Below are positions 6,056 to 7,625 of a stretch of DNA of 7,625 bases, piece by piece. The position numbers were made by a program, and so were the translations under genes. The stretch's first letter is position 1, and every line of letters starts with the position of its first letter. The notes under the pieces were generated by a model. The model had not been told where the DNA came from. It did not search any database and was given only the letters and a program-made list of their open reading frames with translations. The DNA comes from JBCBTJ01 sp964597685 (lineage in GTDB: Bacteria > Pseudomonadota > Alphaproteobacteria > Caulobacterales > Hyphomonadaceae): positions 1 to 7,625 of the forward strand of contig CAZQZC010000136.1 of assembly GCA_964597685.1 (NCBI GenBank), given 5' to 3'.

Positions 6056-6880
6056 ATGTTACAGTTTTATGACAAGACATGGGCCGTTTCGGTGCTGGCG
6101 TTTGCGGCGCTCGCGGCCCCCGTTTCACTTGCGCACGGCGCGCCCGAGGATTCGTGCGACCTGTCCAACGGATATGCGCTGAACGCCGACGCATTCGACG
6201 CGGAGGCCAAAGCCTGTCTTGCGGCCACGACGCGTCTGGCTGACGTCGAAGACCGCATCCGCGCGCTGAGCGACCGCCAGCGCGCAAAGGCTGGCATGGC
6301 GCCGCTGAAAACGCGCGCGGCGCTGAACGACGCCGCGCGGCTCCACGCGCTCGATATGGCGGCGCGCGGTTATACCAAGCATTCGGATCTTGAGGGCCGC
6401 AGCCATCTTCAGCGTGTGCGGATGCTTGATCGGACCCTGCTGGTCGGCGCCTTCGGCGCGAACGTCGCCGCCATTCCGGGCGAGGATTCAATCGACGCCT
6501 TCAACGCCCTGATCGGCGACAGCGCCAACCGACGGAACCTGGTCCGCGACGAGTTCAGCCATTTGGGCGTCGGCGCCGCTGCGTCCGACGGCATGCTCTA
6601 CGTCGTGCAATTGTTCGCCCAAGCCGACGGCGAATTGCGGCGCGCCCTGCCCTTCGCGCTGACCGACCGCTCAGCCCTCAAGGCCGAATTCGCCGACGCT
6701 GGCTTTACGCCGATTGGCTGGCGTTTGGAAAACGCGGAAGGGCGCACGCTCGCCCAGGGACGCGGCGACCGGCTCCACAGGCGCATGGATATTGACGAGC
6801 CCGCCTATCTCGAAGTCGCGGTCTCACGCGATCTGCAGACCTATTATCTTAAGGGCCCCATGGTCGCACCTGACGACTAA
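6056..6880 (+). CDS. Exported CAP/SCP-domain protein, divergent
   Basis: This encodes a 274-residue secreted or periplasmic protein. MLQFYDKTWAVSVLAFAALA with the following APVSLAHG reads as a Sec signal peptide, with cleavage probably near residues 26-29. Residues about 66-190 resemble the bacterial CAP (YkwD-like) domain: a helix beginning LSDRQRAKAGMAPLK, then LNDAARLHALDMAARGYTKHSD (90-111), FGANVAA (133-139), IGDSANRRNLVRDEFSHLGVG (153-173) and a final strand LYVVQLFAQ. The usual GEN motif is GAN (A135), and the histidine normally in SxxHxxN is N158, while H109 remains. A further domain of about 80 residues follows with no recognised family. Bacterial CAP proteins mostly have unknown activity. 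The start is uncertain: ATG 6056 has GAGG only 2 bases ahead, and TTG 6005 is an in-frame alternative that would lengthen the signal region. The gene stands alone after the pnp terminator. Confidence 0.82.
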   Translation: MLQFYDKTWAVSVLAFAALAAPVSLAHGAPEDSCDLSNGYALNADAFDAEAKACLAATTRLADVEDRIRALSDRQRAKAGMAPLKTRAALNDAARLHALDMAARGYTKHSDLEGRSHLQRVRMLDRTLLVGAFGANVAAIPGEDSIDAFNALIGDSANRRNLVRDEFSHLGVGAAASDGMLYVVQLFAQADGELRRALPFALTDRSALKAEFADAGFTPIGWRLENAEGRTLAQGRGDRLHRRMDIDEPAYLEVAVSRDLQTYYLKGPMVAPDD

Positions 6881-6935
6881 CCGCCCCGTTCTCCCGAACA
6901 CGCGGCGGAAAGGACCCCCCTCGTCCGCTGCGCCA

Positions 6936-6971
6936 GACGCCCGGCCGACCTCGAACCTCGAGCCGGGCGTC
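6936..6971. terminator. Inverted repeat after the CAP gene, possible weak terminator
   Basis: GACGCCCGGC (6936-6945) and GCCGGGCGTC (6962-6971) pair perfectly over 10 bp around a 16-base loop that can itself form a TCGA/TCGA mini-stem. Only a short TTT (6978-6980) follows 6 bases later, so an ordinary intrinsic terminator is doubtful. It sits 55 bases after the CAP stop and 56 bases before dut, where a transcript boundary would make sense. Confidence 0.5.
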
Positions 6972-6992
6972 GTCTCGTTTCCAACCAAGCGA

Positions 6993-7004
6993 TTGACTCG
7001 ACTC
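6993..7004 (+). promoter_or_regulatory. TTGACT with tandem GACTC sites upstream of dut
   Basis: TTGACTCGACTC holds a -35-like TTGACT and two adjoining GACTC sequences (6995-6999 and 7000-7004), 23 bases from the dut ATG. GANTC is the target of the alphaproteobacterial cell-cycle methylase CcrM, and some promoters there respond to its methylation state. No good -10 is visible at the right distance (7016-7021 reads GACCGG), so a promoter role is speculative. Confidence 0.25.
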
Positions 7005-7027
7005 GCCGCTTTGGCGACCGGAGGGGC

Positions 7028-7486
7028 ATGACCGATACAATTGCAATCGCCCTCAAACCCCTGCCCCATTTCGAGGGGCTGGAGATCCCGAAATACGAAA
7101 CCGCCGGCTCAGCCGGCATGGATGTCCGCGCCGCACTGCCCGAAGACGCGCCCTTGACGTTGTCGCCCGGCGAACGGGCCATGGTCCCAACTGGCCTGTC
7201 CATGGCCATACCCGAAGGCTACGAGGTTCAGATGCGGCCGCGGTCAGGGCTGGCCGCGAAGCATGGGGTGACCTGCCTCAATTCTCCTGGAACGGTGGAT
7301 TCCGATTATCGCGGCGAACTGAAAGTGATCCTGATCAATCACGGGGACGAAGAATTTATCGTCAAGCGGGGCGAGCGGATCGGCCAGATGGTGTTGGCCC
7401 CCGTGACGCGGGCGGCTTTCGCGCTTGTGGACGCCTTGCCCGAAACGGAGCGCGGCGACGGCGGCTTCGGCTCCACGGGGCGCTAG
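7028..7486 (+). CDS. dut: Deoxyuridine 5'-triphosphate nucleotidohydrolase (dUTPase)
   Basis: This trimeric dUTPase (152 residues) hydrolyses dUTP to dUMP and pyrophosphate, keeping uracil out of DNA and feeding thymidylate synthesis. All five trimeric-family motifs are in order: AGSAGMDVRA (26-35), RPRSGLA (70-76), NSPGTVDSDYRGELKVILIN (85-104) with catalytic D91 and uracil-stacking Y94, RGERIGQMVLAPV (114-126), and the glycine-rich C-terminal arm RGDGGFGSTG (142-151) with F147. Length is normal. GGAGG at 7020-7024 lies 3 bases from ATG 7028, a short but plausible gap. The gap to the CAP gene (147 bases) holds an inverted repeat and a possible promoter, so dut is probably expressed on its own. 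Confidence 0.98.
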   Translation: MTDTIAIALKPLPHFEGLEIPKYETAGSAGMDVRAALPEDAPLTLSPGERAMVPTGLSMAIPEGYEVQMRPRSGLAAKHGVTCLNSPGTVDSDYRGELKVILINHGDEEFIVKRGERIGQMVLAPVTRAAFALVDALPETERGDGGFGSTGR

Positions 7487-7503
7487 CCGGGAGAGTCTTT
7501 TTT
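7465..7503 (+). terminator. Likely intrinsic terminator overlapping the dut 3' end
   Basis: CTTCGGCT (7465-7472) can pair with the stretch starting AGCCGG (7485-7493), with one G-U pair and one bulge. TTTTTT (7498-7503) follows after a few bases. The stem uses the last dut codons and the stop, a common space-saving arrangement. The stem is imperfect and the loop is 12 bases, so strength is uncertain. Confidence 0.5.
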
Positions 7504-7508
7504 GTGCT

Positions 7509-7595
7509 CGGGCGCTGACCTTCGCTTCGCTCAGGCGCCCTGCGCCCGGCCCGGTCGGGCCGTGAGGGTTGCTCCGCGCTGCGGCGGTGCGGAGC
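7509..7595. other. Hairpin-rich non-coding tail after dut
   Basis: Three stems follow one another. GGGCGC plus TGA (7510-7518) pairs with TCA plus GCGCCC (7531-7540, one bulge). CGGCCC (7547-7552) pairs with GGGCCG (7557-7562) around GGTC. GCTCCGC (7571-7577) pairs with GCGGAGC (7589-7595). A competing pairing CGGGCGC with GCGCCCG (7542-7548) also exists. I see no supported gene from 7487 to the window end. It could be a repetitive extragenic palindrome-type element, an untranslated RNA, or chance in very GC-rich DNA. Confidence 0.4.
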
Positions 7596-7625
7596 GCCCA
7601 CACAAGCAACGCGCAGGCGCAGCGG

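Noticed and set aside
7505..7609. Minus-strand frames over the region after dut as a gene
   Set aside because: They run into dut in antisense, have R/P/A-rich shadow composition, and lack a ribosome site or recognisable motif.
1..7625. CRISPR array, insertion sequence, prophage, tRNA/rRNA gene or defence system
   Set aside because: I see no regularly spaced repeats, transposase or integrase motifs, terminal inverted repeats with target duplications, cloverleaf sequence or defence domains.

Overview
The window is a GC-rich (roughly 63-65% by eye) stretch of an alphaproteobacterial chromosome. The evidence is the gene order infB - rbfA - truB - rpsO - pnp and the alphaproteobacterial style of the encoded proteins (for example a PNPase that begins MFDKK and an S15 that begins MSITAERK). 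Possible CcrM (GANTC) methylation sites near two gene starts fit the same class. A Caulobacterales/Hyphomonadales-like host is my guess; the window alone does not settle the order.

Layout. Bases 1-1224 run left to right: the 3' end of infB (IF-2), a small two-helix membrane protein with a YcxB-like cytosolic domain, and rbfA, all tightly packed with gaps of 8 and 1 bases. A small gene on the minus strand (1221-1442) encodes a 73-residue protein with a signal peptide. Its stop codon overlaps that of rbfA, and it separates rbfA from truB. Bases 1572-3661 carry truB, a flavin split-barrel protein of the pyridoxamine-phosphate-oxidase superfamily, and rpsO with a 182-base leader. A strong intrinsic terminator hairpin lies in the 70 bases between rpsO and pnp. 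pnp (3732-5861) encodes complete polynucleotide phosphorylase and ends in a second strong terminator. The right-hand part holds an exported CAP/SCP-domain protein (6056-6880), dut (7028-7486) and a hairpin-rich non-coding tail.

How the genes work together. infB, rbfA, truB and rpsO serve translation: initiation, 30S maturation, tRNA pseudouridine-55 and a 30S protein. pnp degrades RNA. dut removes dUTP and supplies dUMP. The membrane protein, the small exported protein, the flavin protein and the CAP protein are accessory insertions into or beside this conserved cluster, and no common pathway for them can be read from the sequence.

Novelty. I find no convincing new multi-gene system; most of the window is core housekeeping DNA. 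The best leads are small. They are a perfect 16-bp palindrome ahead of the CAP gene with a 12/13-matching copy right after the pnp stop, a terminator hairpin that any rpsO-pnp read-through transcript must cross, the exported microprotein gene opposed to rbfA, a CAP domain that has lost two signature residues, and a cluster of hairpins after dut.
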